Assembly: GCF_022012435.1 (NCBI RefSeq)
Contig: NZ_JAKLUA010000024.1
Location: 1 to 64,000 of the forward strand
DNA length: 64,000 nucleotides
Source of the DNA: Bradyrhizobium zhengyangense
Lineage (GTDB): Bacteria > Pseudomonadota > Alphaproteobacteria > Rhizobiales > Xanthobacteraceae
Direction: 5' to 3'
Shown: piece after piece, positions 1 through 11,900 of the stretch
How positions within the stretch are numbered: position 1 is the first letter of the stretch
How the letters are laid out: the number at the start of each line of letters is the position of its first letter
Program-made: the position numbers and the translations under genes
Notes under the pieces: model-generated
What the model was told of the DNA's origin: nothing
The model's input: the letters and a program-made list of their open reading frames with translations, nothing else
Databases searched by the model: none

Positions 1-195
1 GGCAACGTCAATCACGGCCTACTTCTACCTATCCTGCTGCACTGTCGCGACGATCAGGGCCGACCGCTGCTTGGACCGCCACGAAGCGGCCGCGAGACCA
101 AGAAACTTCTGCGTAACGCCCACGCCGATATTCCCACGGCGGTCGAAGCCTTGCGGCAATACTGGATGCCGATCCGCTACGCCCGCGCTCACTGA
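1..195 (+). CDS. UPF0149/YecA-like protein, C-terminal fragment
   Basis: The frame is open from the first base to a TGA at 193-195, giving 64 residues of a protein whose start lies off the left edge. The stretch LLLPILLHC..D.GRPLLG followed by a helix ending in QYWMPIR resembles the C-terminal end of alphaproteobacterial UPF0149/YecA-family proteins, whose function is unknown. This rests on recognising the pattern only. No zinc-binding SEC-C motif is present in the visible part. It is the only gene before a short non-coding gap and the receiver-domain fragment. Confidence 0.5.
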   Translation, partial: GNVNHGLLLPILLHCRDDQGRPLLGPPRSGRETKKLLRNAHADIPTAVEALRQYWMPIRYARAH

Positions 196-368
196 TCACT
201 GCGGACGTGGGAGCTCATGCCGGTTACCTTCAAAATAACCGCGGCAGCGCAACCTACGGGAATCTCGCAATGCATCCCCGCTTTGGGACTGAAGGCCGTG
301 GGGAGGGGGCCAAGGTCCTCACGCGTGTGTGTCGCCTGACCCCGGCAGTACAATGGTCAAACACTTGA

Positions 369-761
369 TCAACGCAGCCGTGGAAAACGGTTTGGCAAGA
401 AAGCAGATCCCGCCAGCCTTGATCGCTCGTGCGCGCACCCCATCGCCGTGATGAAGATGAACGGCATACGATGACCGGGGCTTCGCATATGCATCAGCAG
501 GTCAATTCCGCTCATCATGGACATTTGGACGTCGGTAATCACGCAGGTCGTCTCGGCCAATGCCGCAGCGCGCAGGAACTCCTCGGCGGAGGCAAAGGCA
601 AGGACCGCGTATCCGTACGATGCCAGAAGATTGCTCGTTGCACTGCGAACGGATGGATCATTGTCGATGACCGAAATGATAGAAGGCTTTGACAAACTGA
701 TTGCTCGTGATCCGGGCTGCTCCGCCTGCGGAATGTTCACAGTAGAGGGGCTACGAGCCAC
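369..761 (-). pseudogene. FixJ-type response-regulator receiver domain, truncated
   Basis: The predicted 130-residue product has a receiver (REC) domain at about residues 26-105: an acidic pocket at IDNDPSVR, the phospho-acceptor Asp in VITDVQM, and the conserved Thr in FITA. After FITA the frame runs into SAFLPNRFPRLR, where FixJ-like regulators have a KP(F/V) motif, so the signalling lysine region appears frameshifted. No LuxR-type DNA-binding domain follows. FixJ-family regulators normally pair with a sensor kinase, and none is visible. The fragment is most likely a remnant; a single-domain regulator is less likely because the KP motif is lost. Confidence 0.6.
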
Positions 762-1023
762 ATCAGAGGTTTGGGAGCAGCTTGAGTGTCGGGAGAAGGA
801 GACGCTGCAAGACGCGGAACGTCTAACCGAGCAACTTCTGGACCGGCTGATTTCCGAAAGTTTGCCGGACGAATCCGTAACCCAGGATCATGTCAATGTA
901 CTGTATCGGCATTGGCCATTGCCGATGTACAATCTCGACCTCCATCCGATCCCGGTATCTCTCGAAGAGCTGAAGGCCGAGCAGGAGCGCCTCCTCTGGG
1001 CAGAGGTCGGCGACCCTCGATGA
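733..1023 (+). CDS. small hypothetical protein
   Basis: A 97-codon frame from ATG 733 encodes a Glu/Asp-rich, helical-looking product (EVWEQL, LEELKAEQERLLW). Codon use looks protein-like on this strand. The frame is also open upstream to 517, but that part overlaps the receiver-domain gene on the other strand and is probably not real. I do not recognise a family. It lies just left of the IS3 element. The strand itself is uncertain, because a shorter frame also exists on the minus strand. Confidence 0.25.
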   Translation: MFTVEGLRATSEVWEQLECREKETLQDAERLTEQLLDRLISESLPDESVTQDHVNVLYRHWPLPMYNLDLHPIPVSLEELKAEQERLLWAEVGDPR

Positions 1024-1160
1024 CACTGACGATTTGAGTGATCAATCCGATATCAGCATGAGTTTGCGAGGTTTGAGCTGGTCCCGCAAATCTGAACAGC
1101 GCGATAAGTGGAGTTTCTGCCTGACGGCGGGCAAGATTGACCCGCGAATCAGGAGCGACG

Positions 1161-1472
1161 ATGAGCAGACGAGCACGGCGGAACGACACTGCGGCTTTCA
1201 CGGCGAAGGTGGCGCTTGCCGCCCTCAAGGGTGACGGCACGCTGGCACAACTGGCGGAGCAGTTCGACGTTCACCCCAATCAGATCACATCGTGGAAGGC
1301 GCAGCTCGAAGGCGGCGCTGCCGATGTGTTCGGTCCGGACGGCGGGAGTCGGATCGCCGAACCCACCATCGACGTGAAGTCGCTGCACACCAAGATCGGC
1401 GAGTTGACGCTGGAGAACGAGTTTTTAGAAGGAGCGCTCACCAAGGCGGGATTGCTGAGCGCAAAGCGATGA
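1161..1472 (+). CDS. IS3-family transposase OrfA
   Basis: This 103-codon gene encodes the helix-turn-helix DNA-binding subunit of an IS3 transposase (FTAKVALAALKGDGTLAQLA...HPNQITSWK), ending in a leucine-zipper-like helix (LHTKIGELTLENEFLEGAL) used to multimerise. The start at 1161 is chosen because AGGAG lies just upstream. The stop overlaps the ATG of OrfB (ATGA at 1469-1472), the arrangement used for frameshifted OrfAB production. It looks intact. Confidence 0.85.
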   Translation: MSRRARRNDTAAFTAKVALAALKGDGTLAQLAEQFDVHPNQITSWKAQLEGGAADVFGPDGGSRIAEPTIDVKSLHTKIGELTLENEFLEGALTKAGLLSAKR

Positions 1473-2295
1473 TCGACCGTGAACACGATCTGCCGATCAG
1501 CAAGCAGGCGGAAGCCCTGAGCATCAGCCGCGGCAGCGTCGATTACCTGCCGCGTCCGGTGTCGCCCAAAGACCTCGCGCTGATGCAGCGGCTCGACCGG
1601 CTGCACCTGGAGTTTCCATTCGCCGGTTCGCGTATGTTGCGACGCCTACTGGCTGCAGAGGGGTGCAAGATCGGCCGCCGGCATTTCAAACCGCTGATGC
1701 GGCGGATGGGGATAAAGGCGCTGTACCGCCGTCCGCGCACCACCCAACCCGAGCCCGGGCACAAGATCTATCCATAGCTGCTGCGCGGTATGGAGATCAC
1801 GCGTCCGAACCAGGTTTGGGCGATGGACATCACCTACATCCCGATGGCACGAGGCGTCGTTTATCTGGCCGTGGTGCTGGACTGGGCGACCCGCCGGGCG
1901 CTGTCGTGGCGGCTGTCGATCACCATGGAGGCCGCATTCTGCGTCGCGCCACTGGAAGATGCCATGGCCCGTCACGGCAAGCCGGAGATCTTCAACACCG
2001 ACCAGGGCTCGCAGTTCACCGGCGCGGCGTTCACCGGAGTGCTCGCTGACAATGACATCGCCATCAGCATGGAGGCCGCGGCGCCTGGCGGGACAACGTG
2101 TTCGTCGAGCGGCTGTGGCGCAGCGTCAAATACGAGGAGGTGTATCTGCGGGCCTACGACAGCGTCAGCGAAGCTCGCGCCTCGATCGGCCGTTATTTGG
2201 ACTTCTACAATTGCCGCCGTCCACATTCGAGCCTTGACGGCGGCACACCGGATCAAGCCTACTTCACCTCGCTGCCGCTTCGCACGGCAGCCTAA
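1469..2295 (+). pseudogene. IS3-family transposase OrfB (broken)
   Basis: The catalytic rve/DDE integrase subunit. The N-terminal HTH_21 region (ISRGSVDYLPRP...GSRMLRRLL) is followed by the first catalytic Asp in WAMDITYIPM, the second in FNTDQGSQF, and a C-terminal part with VERLWRSVKYEEVYL, which contains the final Glu. An in-frame TAG at about 1777 and a frameshift near 2090 separate these blocks, so the protein is not made whole. It follows OrfA with a 4-base overlap. Confidence 0.85.
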
Positions 2296-2568
2296 ACCCG
2301 GCAGAGGCTCCACTTATCGACGCGCAGTTGCTGTTCAGACAACCGGGACCAGGTCAGTTACGCGGCCAAGGTCATTCGAATGGGACGCCTTCTTTGGTGT
2401 ACCCAAGTTTGTCGGCGGCGACCACTAGTTCGTCTCAGGGTGGGTCGCGCATTTATATGGCTTGGTCACGCCTTGGTCGAAATGCATCTCGCCGAGGCAC
2501 GAAGAGACACCCGCTATAGGGGCTATGACCGCAGCTTTTCGATCTCCGAACGCAACTGCGCATGTTTT

Positions 2569-3441
2569 TCAGGATTTTGCGTTTTCAATTTTGCGATATT
2601 GAGCAGCTTCCGCCGAACCGCCGGTAATTGCGCGGCCTGCGGTAAGCCGATAGGCCTCGAAGTCCGGCTCGCCGTCATGGAGCGTTAGCAGAAAGCGCAT
2701 CGCCGCGTCGTCGAGCCGTGCAAGCATATCGGACAATAACCGCGACCGCGCTGCCTTGAGCTCGTTGAGGCCGACGGGCGGCACCGTCACTCCCTCGAAC
2801 TCCTTGGCAAAGATGTCATCAAGTTCTGACAATGACGGACGGACGAGTTCATGCGGAGGACGCCCCGAACTTGCGACGTAGACGAGGAACGTGCGGTAGA
2901 GCGCGTCGGTCAGTTCTTCATTGTCATACAGAAACTTCACCTCGAAGAGGTCGCGCGGATGCTGTCGGTCGACAGCAGCATTGAGCTTGCCGCCGAAGAG
3001 ATCCTCGAATGCCACCACTTGCATCTCCGCAAATCCGAAGGCTTCGGCGGCCGGATCGCTGACGACGCGAAGCTCGGGAGCGTGAACCTTGCCGCATGCG
3101 ACAGGTGACGTCTCGACTTTGATTTCGGCGCCAGCCTGCCGGACGAGGAGCCGCGTGTCGTTATTGTCGCTGCCGGCGATGCGCTGAACGCTGACGCCGC
3201 GGAGATCACGCTGAATATCCTCGCGAATGCGATCAAGAGCGGCGTCGATCCCTGCGAGGGTTGCGTCGCGGTCGCCGATCGGCAAGTAGACGAGGTCAAT
3301 ATCGACCTACAGTCGTGGCATGTCGCGATAAACGAGATTGATCGCGGTGCCGCCTTTCAGAGCGAAGCTGTCCTGACTCGCGATGTAGGGCAATGTCCGG
3401 ACCAGCAGCTCCACCTGGCGCATGTATCGTTCACGCGCCAT
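2569..3441 (-). pseudogene. AbiEii-type nucleotidyltransferase toxin, amber-interrupted
   Basis: This is a type IV toxin of the AbiE family, whose members are nucleotidyltransferases that block growth or phage propagation. From ATG 3441 it reads MARERYMRQV...FALKGGTAINL...VDIDLVYLP, the GG-x-(S)-x-DxD nucleotidyltransferase signature, and then continues for more than 200 residues to the stop at 2569. The codon that should encode Ser just before VDIDL is TAG (3307-3309), which interrupts the active-site motif itself. The upstream antitoxin-like gene overlaps its start by about 11 bases, as in intact abiE operons. Without suppression of the amber codon the toxin is dead. Confidence 0.8.
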
Positions 3442-3880
3442 CGACCGTTTCCTGTGGCACGAGCTCGGCCGGAACTGTCATGCGACAGGTCGGGTGAAGC
3501 CGCCCGCCTTGCACAAGGCTGCGGTCACCGCGGCCCAATTCTATATGGGCGGTGTCGATGTGCTTTCGCCACGGATGTACATGCTTGTCCGCATAAATGA
3601 AAAACAAGCGCTTGACTTTGATGCTGCGGCACTCCTCGAGCAGTTGGTTCAGCAGTTTTGGTCGCAGGCTCACCAAGCCCTCGAACAGCGTATCGACCTT
3701 TTGGAAGCTTTCATCCGCAGGGAGCTCATCCAGCATTTCGAGAATCGCTCTCTCAGGCGAAGACATCCTGATCGGCCATCTCCAGGGGCTGAGCGCAAGT
3801 TCGCTGTTATCGTTGTCCGACAGGCTGAATGCGGCATCCTCGACGCCGACCGGCTGAGATCCAAACGGTGCGTCGGATGT
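3431..3880 (-). pseudogene. AbiEi-type antitoxin, C-terminal remnant
   Basis: The frame ending at 3431 carries a typical AbiEi C-terminal region (MSSPERAILEMLDELP...FEGLVSLRPKLLNQLL...SIKVKRLFFIYADKH), the domain that precedes the toxin gene in abiE operons. The N-terminal winged helix is missing. Beyond about 3850-3900 the sequence instead belongs to the oppositely oriented phosphoesterase gene, so a deletion or rearrangement junction lies there. AbiEi proteins repress their own operon. Without the winged helix this copy should not bind DNA. Confidence 0.65.
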
Positions 3881-3907
3881 CTGAGCGGTCAGGAAGGTCC
3901 CGCGGCT

Positions 3908-5112
3908 GAAAGAATCCGAACGGCGACCCGAGCAGCCTTCGAGGACCTTGTCACCCAAGCGATCAACGGACAGGTTGCTTTCATGATCATCGCCGGCGAT
4001 CTCTATGATGGCGACTGGCGCGATTTTCAGACCGGGCTCCTTTTCGTCCGGCAGATGGGGCGCCTGCGCGCGGCGAACATCCCGGCTTTCGTTCTTCACG
4101 GCAATCACGACGTTGAAAGTCAGATCACTAAACGGTTGCCACTCCAGGACAACGTGCAGGTGTTCAGCTATCGCAAATCCCAGACCTTCAAACTCGACGA
4201 TCCTCGCGTTGCGATCCACAGTCAGAGCTTCCGTATGCAGGCGACGACGGATAACGCGGCGGCGGCTTATCCACCGCCCGTGAAGGGGTATTTCAACATC
4301 GGTGTTCTACACACCGCCCGTGGAGGACCGAAAGGCCCCCATGAGAATTACGCACCGGGTACGCTCGATGAACTGGTAAACAAGGGCTACGACTACTGGG
4401 CTCTTGCACACGTGCATCAGGGCGGCGTGCTGCACGAGCAGCCGCACGTCTCTGCGGCAACCTGCAAGGCCGCCATATCCGCGAAGCCGGCGCAAAGTCG
4501 GCGCAGTTGATCACGGTGAGGGACGGCGCGCTGCAAGGCATTGAGCCATTGCATACCGACGTCGTGCGATGGATATATCTCGACGTGCCGGTTGGCGAAC
4601 GCGCACGATTTGGGGACGTCATCGATCAAATCAAGAGCATCATCGGCGAGGCCACCAGAAACGCAGAGGGCCGGTTGCTGGCCTGCCGCATCCAGCTGAG
4701 CGGCGCGACCGCTCTCCATGGCGAGTTGCTGGCCTCCGGGCTGCAATTGCTGGCGGAAGCGCGCGCCGCAGCCCTCGCGCTCGGTGAAGAGGTCGCCTGG
4801 ATCGAACGCGTTATCAATGTGACCAGATCGGCATCGGCGGTCTGCATTCTGTCGGATGGGAGCGCGATCAACGATCTCCCTGTCCTGCTGGCTCATGCTG
4901 CGGACGACGCTGACTTGCAGGCGGAGATCGCGAGCGATCTGGGCGATCTCGTCCGCAGGCTTCCGCATGATGCCGCGCTGGATATCGACGATCCGCTTCT
5001 GGAGGCGGCGATCAACAAAGACTTTGGCGCGGTGATTGAGCAGGCAGGCGCATATCTGAGCGCGCGCTTGGCTGCGAGAGAGGCGGTGATCCATGCGTGT
5101 CCGTTCCCTTGA
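3908..5112 (+). pseudogene. YhaO/SbcD-like DNA repair metallophosphoesterase, truncated and frameshifted
   Basis: This is a calcineurin-type nuclease subunit that pairs with SbcC/YhaN-like ATPases. The metal-binding blocks IIAGDLYDGD, LHGNHD and ALAHVHQ are visible, but the N-terminal block (DxH) is absent because the gene is fused to antisense AbiEi sequence near 3900. Near 4447 a small deletion shifts the frame. The downstream frame (NLQGRHIREAG...GIEPLHTDVVRW and a long capping region) continues to 5112. Its stop overlaps the ATG of the ATPase gene at 5093, showing that the two form one operon. Loss of the first metal ligands and the frameshift make it inactive. Confidence 0.75.
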
Positions 5113-8100
5113 CCTGATCCGGTACGGACACTTCACCGAAGCCTCGCTTCATATTCCGTCTGAAGGGCCCGATTTTCATATCGTGTATGGCGAGAACGAG
5201 GCCGGCAAGTCGACGACGATGTCGGCGATTGAAGAGCTGCTGTTCGGGATTCCGGGTCAGTCTGCAAGAAACGTTCTTCATGAGAACGCGGCGTTGCGCA
5301 TCGGCGCGACGTTGGAACGTGAGGGAACGGAGCTATCGATCCGGCGGCGCAAGGGCAACAAGGACACGCTGCTCGGCCTTGACGAGCTGCCTCTTCCTGC
5401 GGGCGACGGGCTGCTTGGACCGTTGGTCGGCGGGATAGATCGCGCATTCTTCTGCCGGATGTTCTGTCTCGCCCATGAGCGCCTGCGCGATGGCGGCCGG
5501 GACATCATCCAGGCCAAGGACGATGTCGGCGCGACCTTGTTCGCCGCGGGGGCGGGCGTCTCCGGTCTTCGCGATCGACTGGCGGCGATGCAGGAAGAAG
5601 CGGACGGGCTGTGGGGCAGCCGCAGGGCGGGGCACCGGAAATATTACCAGGCGGAGGAACGTCTCAAAGAGGCCGAAGCGACGTTGCGCCAACACACGGT
5701 CACCGCGACCAAATGGCAGGAGCTGAAATCCGCCTATGAAGAGGCGCGCGACGCTGTGTCCAGATCGAGAAAGAGATCGAAGAGCAAGTCGCCGAGCTCG
5801 CCAAAATCGTGCGCGTCCGGCGCGTTTATCGCAACGTACGGCGTCTCGGCGAAATCGAATACGAGATAACGGCCCTCGGCGTCGTTGCCGATCTGCCCGC
5901 TGATGCCGCGAAGCAATTCGACAAGGCGTCGGCCGATAACGCCGCCGCGGAGGCGCGCATCACAGCCTTTCAGAAACAGATAGCAACGTTCAGCGCTGAG
6001 CGCGCCGCGATCGCGATAGACGATAACGTTCTGCTCCATGAGGCGGAGATCGAACGCCTGTCCAAGCTCAGAATCCAGCTCGCTTCGGGAAGAGCTGATT
6101 GCCAAAGCGGCGGGCGGAGCTCGCAGCGGCGGAAGACGCTCTCAAGTGGGCCGCGTCCGAACTGGCTTGGACGGGTGAGACCGCCGAGCTGGTTGATAGA
6201 ATCCCGCCGCGTGCCAAAGCTTCGGCCGTGCAAGGCTTGCTGACCTCTCGCGGCGGCCGCTTTGCGGCCGTCGAGAATGCCCAGAAGACCCTTGAAGACG
6301 CGGGCGAAAAGCTGGCCAATCTCCAGGCTCGCATTGAGGCGATCGGGACCCCCCAGGATCTGTCGGGCTTGGCGGGCGTGGTCAAATCCACTTCCGCCTT
6401 GGGCGATCTTGACGCTCCTCTCCTGGCTACCCAGCGAGAGTATCGGGACGCGGATGAACTATGTCGGCAGCAAATGGCGATGATGAATCCCGCGGTCGTT
6501 GACGAGACGAGTTTGCGCGCCATGAAAATCCTGGTCGAAGCCGCAGTGAAGGCACATCGCGACGCGGTGCGCGATCTTGAAGGCCGTACTCAAAGCCAGC
6601 AAGCGGCTATCCGCGATCCGACTCGGGCTGTCGAGAACAATCGAAAGTCCTACGCGCGGTTGGTATCCGATGAAAAGATCGTGTCGGCCGAGGATTTGAC
6701 GAAGCTGCGGGAACGCCGGGACGCAGGATGGCCTATCATCAGGCGTCGGCATGTCGACAATATCGCAGTGCCGGAATCGGAAGAGCGCGCCTTCGCAGAT
6801 GGCGACGCGCTGCTCCACGCCTATGAAACGGCTGTCGGCCATGCCGATGCGGCGGCGGATCAGCGGTTTCAGAACGCAGAGTCGACGGCTGCGGCCATGG
6901 TGCTGGCTCGGCAGATCGCCGACCAGCAAGACGCTCTCGACTCCAACAAGCAAGAACTTGCCTCGTTAGCTGCAGAGCGGAGCGCCTTGGCCATGCCTGG
7001 GCCGGCATGTGGAACGGTGTCACGGATGGCCCGTTGCCCCCTGACGAGATGCTCGACTGGCTCGACGCGAGGGCCGATCTGCTGGATCAGATCGCCAAGC
7101 GCGACGGCGCAGCTCGCTCGGCAACGTCGCTGCAACACGAAATCGCAGAAGCCAAGCGACAGCTAGTGGGCTTGCTGCAGGATACGGCGATTGCGGCCTC
7201 GGCAGGCAGCCTGCCCCTGAACGGCATTTTGGCGACGGCGGAAGTGCGCATCCGCACGGAAGAGGCGAATGCGCAAAAGCGGACCGAGCTTGCGCTCGAT
7301 GAGCGGAAGCTCAAGGCCGACGTCGAGCGCAAGCGCGGTGTGGTCGAGGGCGCCGAGAAAGAACGCGCCGCCTGGAATGCGCAGTGGAAGGACGCCTTGG
7401 CGGCGCTCAGTCTTTCGGCTGAAGGTCCCATTGAGACCATTCAGGAGCAAATCGACGCGATCGACCAGATGCGCGAGACGTCAGTTAAGATTGCGGACTT
7501 GCAGCACGAGCGAATCGGAAAGATCGAGCGCGACATCAAGGCGTTTGCAACGGAGGTCGAAAGGCTCGTTGCATCGGTGTCGGTGCAGCTGGCGGGTGAG
7601 GACGCAGACGAGGCCGCCCTCAAGCTTCATGCACGATTGAATGCGTCGAAGCAGGCGCGTGACTCACTTAACGAGAAGAGTGAAGCGGTTGAAAATCTTC
7701 AGAAGAAGCTGGACGACTGCGACAGGTCGAGAAATGACGCGCGGGTCATTATGACAGGGCTCCAACGGGCGGCCGGCGCTGGAACGATCGACGCGTTGCG
7801 CGAAGCTATTCAGCGGTCTGACCAACAACGCGCGCTCAAGGATGAACGGGCGCGGTTGCGCGACGCTCGAAGCCGATGGTGACGGTCTTGGCCTAGTGGT
7901 TCTCGCCGAGGAGTGCCACAGCAACGATCCCGACCAGGCTGCGGCGCGGGAACAGACTTTGAAGAAATCGCTCGAAGAGGTCCGGGAGCGGCAACTGACC
8001 AATATCCAGCACAGTAAAGATACCGAGCGCGTATTCGAGGCCGTCGGCGGCGACGCTGCCGCGCAATATGCGCGCGTTCGTTCGGCGTCGGTGATCCTCA

Positions 8101-8573
8101 GATGGGCGATCGAGCGGTTCCGGCGTGAAAAGCAGGCGCCGCTGCTCAAGCGAGCCGGGGAATTGTTCTCGATCCTGACCGCCGGTTCCTTCGAACGGCT
8201 TACGCTCGCATACGATGAGAAGGATGTTCCGCACCTAGCGGGTCTGCGCGGGGATGGAGGCGCCGTCCCAGTATCAGGACTGAGCGAAGGCGCGGCCGAT
8301 CAGTTGTTGATGGCCTTACGCATCGCTGCCGTAGAAGAGTATCTTACGCATTCCGCGCCAGCGCCATTTATCGCCGATGATCTTTTCATCAATTATGACG
8401 ATGCGCGGGCTGCGGCTGGTTTCAAAGTCCTGCAACAGCTGGCGGAAAAGACGCAAGTGCTCTTCTTCACTCATCATCAGCATCTGGTCGGCGTTGCCCG
8501 CACAGCTTTCGACGGGCATGTGGCGACCGCGGTTCTCGAACCCCGCGGGGTTCCGATAAAGAACGTGGCCTGA
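5093..8573 (+). pseudogene. YhaN/SbcC-like AAA ATPase with long coiled coil, multiply frameshifted
   Basis: About 1,150 codons. The N-terminus has a P-loop GENEAGKST (about residue 34), the middle is a long Glu/Ala/Arg-rich coiled coil, and the C-terminal lobe has VSGLSEGAADQLLMALRIAAVEEY (signature), a Walker-B-like FIADDLFINYDD and a switch histidine in FFTHHQHL. It therefore matches the YhaN branch of SMC-like ATPases, which with the phosphoesterase processes DNA ends. The frame shifts near 5765, 6095, 7005 and 7860, so no full product is possible. Flanking coding segments keep good sequence conservation, which suggests recent decay. It overlaps the phosphoesterase gene by 20 bases. Confidence 0.8.
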
Positions 8574-8925
8574 CGGGTAGACGGCATCAGCGCGAGGGAT
8601 CGAAGCCGGACGGCGGGTGGGCTCGTTCACGAGCCCGGCCGGTGAGCCAGCACGCGGAGCGCGCTGCCGAGGCTATTCCTCAAGCCGCCATCGGCTATGC
8701 AGGGGCCTTGCCGATGGTAATCGCATCGCCGACAAAGCACCGCAGCGGCGTTGATCTTCTTTAGGATCTCGATGGGCGAGGTTGAAATTGGATGAGATTG
8801 CGGGCGACTTCAATTTCGGGAACTGCAAAGACTGGCCGATAGCAGTGAGGCGACTATCTGCACTCTCTGTTAGAAAACGGGCGTTCGGTGTACCTGCGAA
8901 CGATCCGAACGACTCCGTCGCCTGA
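8574..8925. other. non-coding gap between two convergent decayed genes
   Basis: About 350 bases with no convincing gene, repeat or terminator. The frames present are short and unlike any family I know. The two flanking ATPase genes converge on it. Confidence 0.5.
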
Positions 8926-11900
8926 TCACGCGCAATCATACAGCACGCCAACGACTCCTCGCGCAGTGACCAAGGTCGGTATCACGCCGAAGATATCGGT
9001 CGCCTCGGTCGCGAGGACAATCGACGAACCGAGGCCGCCGATCGTCTCGAATTGGCGGAGGTGAGCCAACTTACCGGGCAGACGGGCACCGACCCGCTTG
9101 AGAATGCTCGTACCATCATCGAGCGTTACTGCGACAAGTGTGTTCTCCCATCGATCGAGATAGCCAATTGTTAGCTCGGCGCCGCCCAAAATGATCTGAC
9201 CGGGAAGCGCGAGTGGAACGGCGCTGTCCTCTCTGACGCGGTAAGCGACGACGACGTGCGCAAGCTCCGGCACCATATCGACAGGCGTTGCCTCGCCACT
9301 TCCAGGCGGCGGCGGCATATCGGTGAAGATTGCGCCGACAATGCGGTGCACGCGCAGCTTGCTCTCGTCGAACGTCAGTGTCGGGCGCGAGGTCCGCGGG
9401 TCGGGCATCTGCGCAGCTAGCGAGACACCGATTGCGCCACGTGACGTCACCAGCCGTCGTGCCAGCACTCGATTGCGATACTGAGCAATCACAAGATGTT
9501 GGTCGCGGCCAGGATAAGGTTCAACCTCGACGATCGCGACCGCGCCGCCGGGGATAGCAAAGCCCAACGTGTCGCCGCGGACGTAGAAGAGCGCTTTGCC
9601 CTCGAACCATTCGCCACTAAGCCGTTCGACAGCAACATCTTGCGTCCCGCCCACGGGCAATTCGCCGACGAACGCGGCGATTTCTGGGCAGAGCGGAACG
9701 GAAAAGGTGGGGCGGATGATCGGCCGCAAGGGCGCGACGTCCGTTCTGCTCTCGGAAGGCGCGAGTGGCTCGCGCCACCGGTACAAGCGAAATTGTTCGT
9801 GGACCTTTTCGATGCTGGTCCGCAGCCGCGCGAAGTCGGCTTCGACAGCCTTTACGTCCATGTAGCTGATCGACGCCTTGTCGTGGTGCGACGTGTTGAG
9901 GACACGCCGCGGCTCCGCCCCTTCGGCGAGGGCGGTATCCTCCGCGAACCGCTTGACGACCGGATTGGCAAACAGTTCGCCTGTCCCGATCGAGACGAGC
10001 CCGCGCAGCTTGTCCATCAGAGGGATGAGCGTCAGCGGCTTCGTCGATGTGGCATACGCGGGATGAGCAACATCATCGAATAGATCACCGAGCCGCGATT
10101 CGAGGAAGACGCGCAGGCCGCATAGTTCTGTGCGTCAGAAGCGGAATCGGAGTTCATATGAAACGCGTGGCGCCCGCGATCGATCTCCTCGATCGCTGGC
10201 GAGACGATGAGAGTCGGCCGCACCGCGTTCACCGGGTGGACAGATAGATGCTCAACGCGGTCGGCGGCACGATTCTCGGCAACGAGCGAGCGGGCGAACT
10301 TGCGATCGTGGGTGGTCACTAGAAGCTGAGCGCCCGCCTCGGCGAGCCCAGCCAAACCTCGCGCGAGGCGCTCGCGATTGTCGTTGTCGAGCATTCTGCG
10401 GGTCGTCGAGCACCAGCAATGACAGACCGCCGCGGGTTGTGAGGACGTGCTCGCGGAAGGCGAGAAAGAAGCCGAGCAGCGCGCCGCGCAGCGCAGAAGC
10501 GTTGGAGACATGCTGGGCAGGTGCGGTCACGCCCTCGCGGCCGACCTTGAGCTCAAGTACGCCCCGTGCGTCCATACCAGTTCCGGTAAGGTCGGGAGCA
10601 AAGCCGGTCGCGTTGCGGTAGATCGCGCGCCGCCAGTGCTCCGACCGGTTGTGCAGCTTCGCCCGTAGCGCCTCAACCTGAGACTGGGCGAGCTCGGCGA
10701 GTGGCACAAGCAGATCAAGCGCGGATACGGCCCTGCAGCAGGCGTCCATACGCGCCTGCTTCGATGCATGTTCCACGCGGGCGGCTTCTATCCGGCGAAC
10801 ATATTCGATCGCGGTATTAAGCGGCGCGACGCCCTCAACGATCGCGAGCAGCGATGACAATCGGCGGCCGATCGCCCGGCTCGCGTCGGCGGCACCGTCC
10901 TGGCCGCGCCGAACGGCTGGAGGAAACTCTTCAGTGCTGCGGCGTTGGCTCCGCGCCATTCGGCGAACGCCAACGCACGCACAGTGCGGTCGACTATCCG
11001 CTGCAACGCCGTCGTTCCAGTCACCAATACGGCAGGCAGCACACGAGTGTCCGGTTCTTCGAAGGCAGGCAAAGTCGCGAGGCGCTCATCCACGAGCGCC
11101 GAAGCATCGGCGCGAAGCGCCGATAGCGCACCGCGGAACGATTCCGTCCCGAACAGTTCGTCAATCAATCCAGCTCTCAATAAGTCGATGGGTGACCCTG
11201 GCAAGTCGCCGCGGGTTTCCTTCGCGAGGGTAGGCGGAAGATCTTGGAGGAGGCGACTGCACCAGTGCGACGACATTCGGCGACGGTGCGCGCGATAACC
11301 TCGCGGTCTCGCGTGGCTTCCGCTAGGTGGTCGCTGACCGTATTACCAGTAACCGGATCGCATTCCCCGTGGAGCGGGCCGACGCAAACCGGGCACATGC
11401 CGTCATCGGCATGGCCATGCTCGTGCATCCAGGCGGAAAGCCTAGCGTACAGCTGCGCCCGCCGCGCGCGGTCGGGGCTCGCAGCAAGCGCGGCCAGCGT
11501 CGCCGCCTCGGCATCGATCTGCGCCAACAGTCTGGCGACCACCGCGATCTCGTCGGCGCTCGCCGACAGGGCCGAGAGCCGCGCGATGGAGGGCAACTCG
11601 CTGAGATGCTTCGATAGCTGTTCGATGGCTGGCCGAATGCTCGCCTCGAGGTCGTCGCGGGCCTTCTTGTCCTCGGGGTTGAATTGTTCGCCCAATACTT
11701 CGCGCGCCTTGGCCAGTGCCGTCGCCTTCAGGGCCGCGAAATGCTCATTGATCTTCTGGATTCCGCCTTTGGAATCCTCAGCATCGACCGCAGGTGCATC
11801 TCCTTCGAATGCGATGGCGGGAAATTCCGCGACGGCGCCGGCGAGGTCGTCGGCAGCCTGCTGGTAGCGTTCTACGACTGATGCGTTGGGCTTCGAGTTC

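Larger units (their letters stand above)
1074..2356. mobile_element. IS3-family insertion sequence with terminal inverted repeats
   Basis: Terminal inverted repeats are readable. The left end at about 1074-1124 contains CTGGTCCCG...CTGAACAGC...CACTTATC (in complement), and the right end at about 2300-2356 repeats the same blocks in inverse orientation. Between them are overlapping orfA and orfB frames of IS3 type. OrfB carries a stop and a frameshift, so the element is probably no longer autonomous. The exact ends and a target duplication could not be fixed by eye. Confidence 0.8.

Noticed and set aside
3431..4219. A 262-codon minus-strand gene antisense to the phosphoesterase
   Set aside because: Only its C-terminal part (up to about 3880) matches AbiEi; the rest is the mirror of the phosphoesterase coding strand.
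5093..8573. Treating the frameshifts of the ATPase genes as programmed recoding
   Set aside because: There are several per gene, they lie at unrelated sequences without slippery motifs, and neighbouring genes carry nonsense codons, so decay is the simpler explanation.
9496..10083. Plus-strand open frame of 195 codons
   Set aside because: It is the complement of the ATPase/S24-like gene, has biased Arg/Asp composition and no family match.
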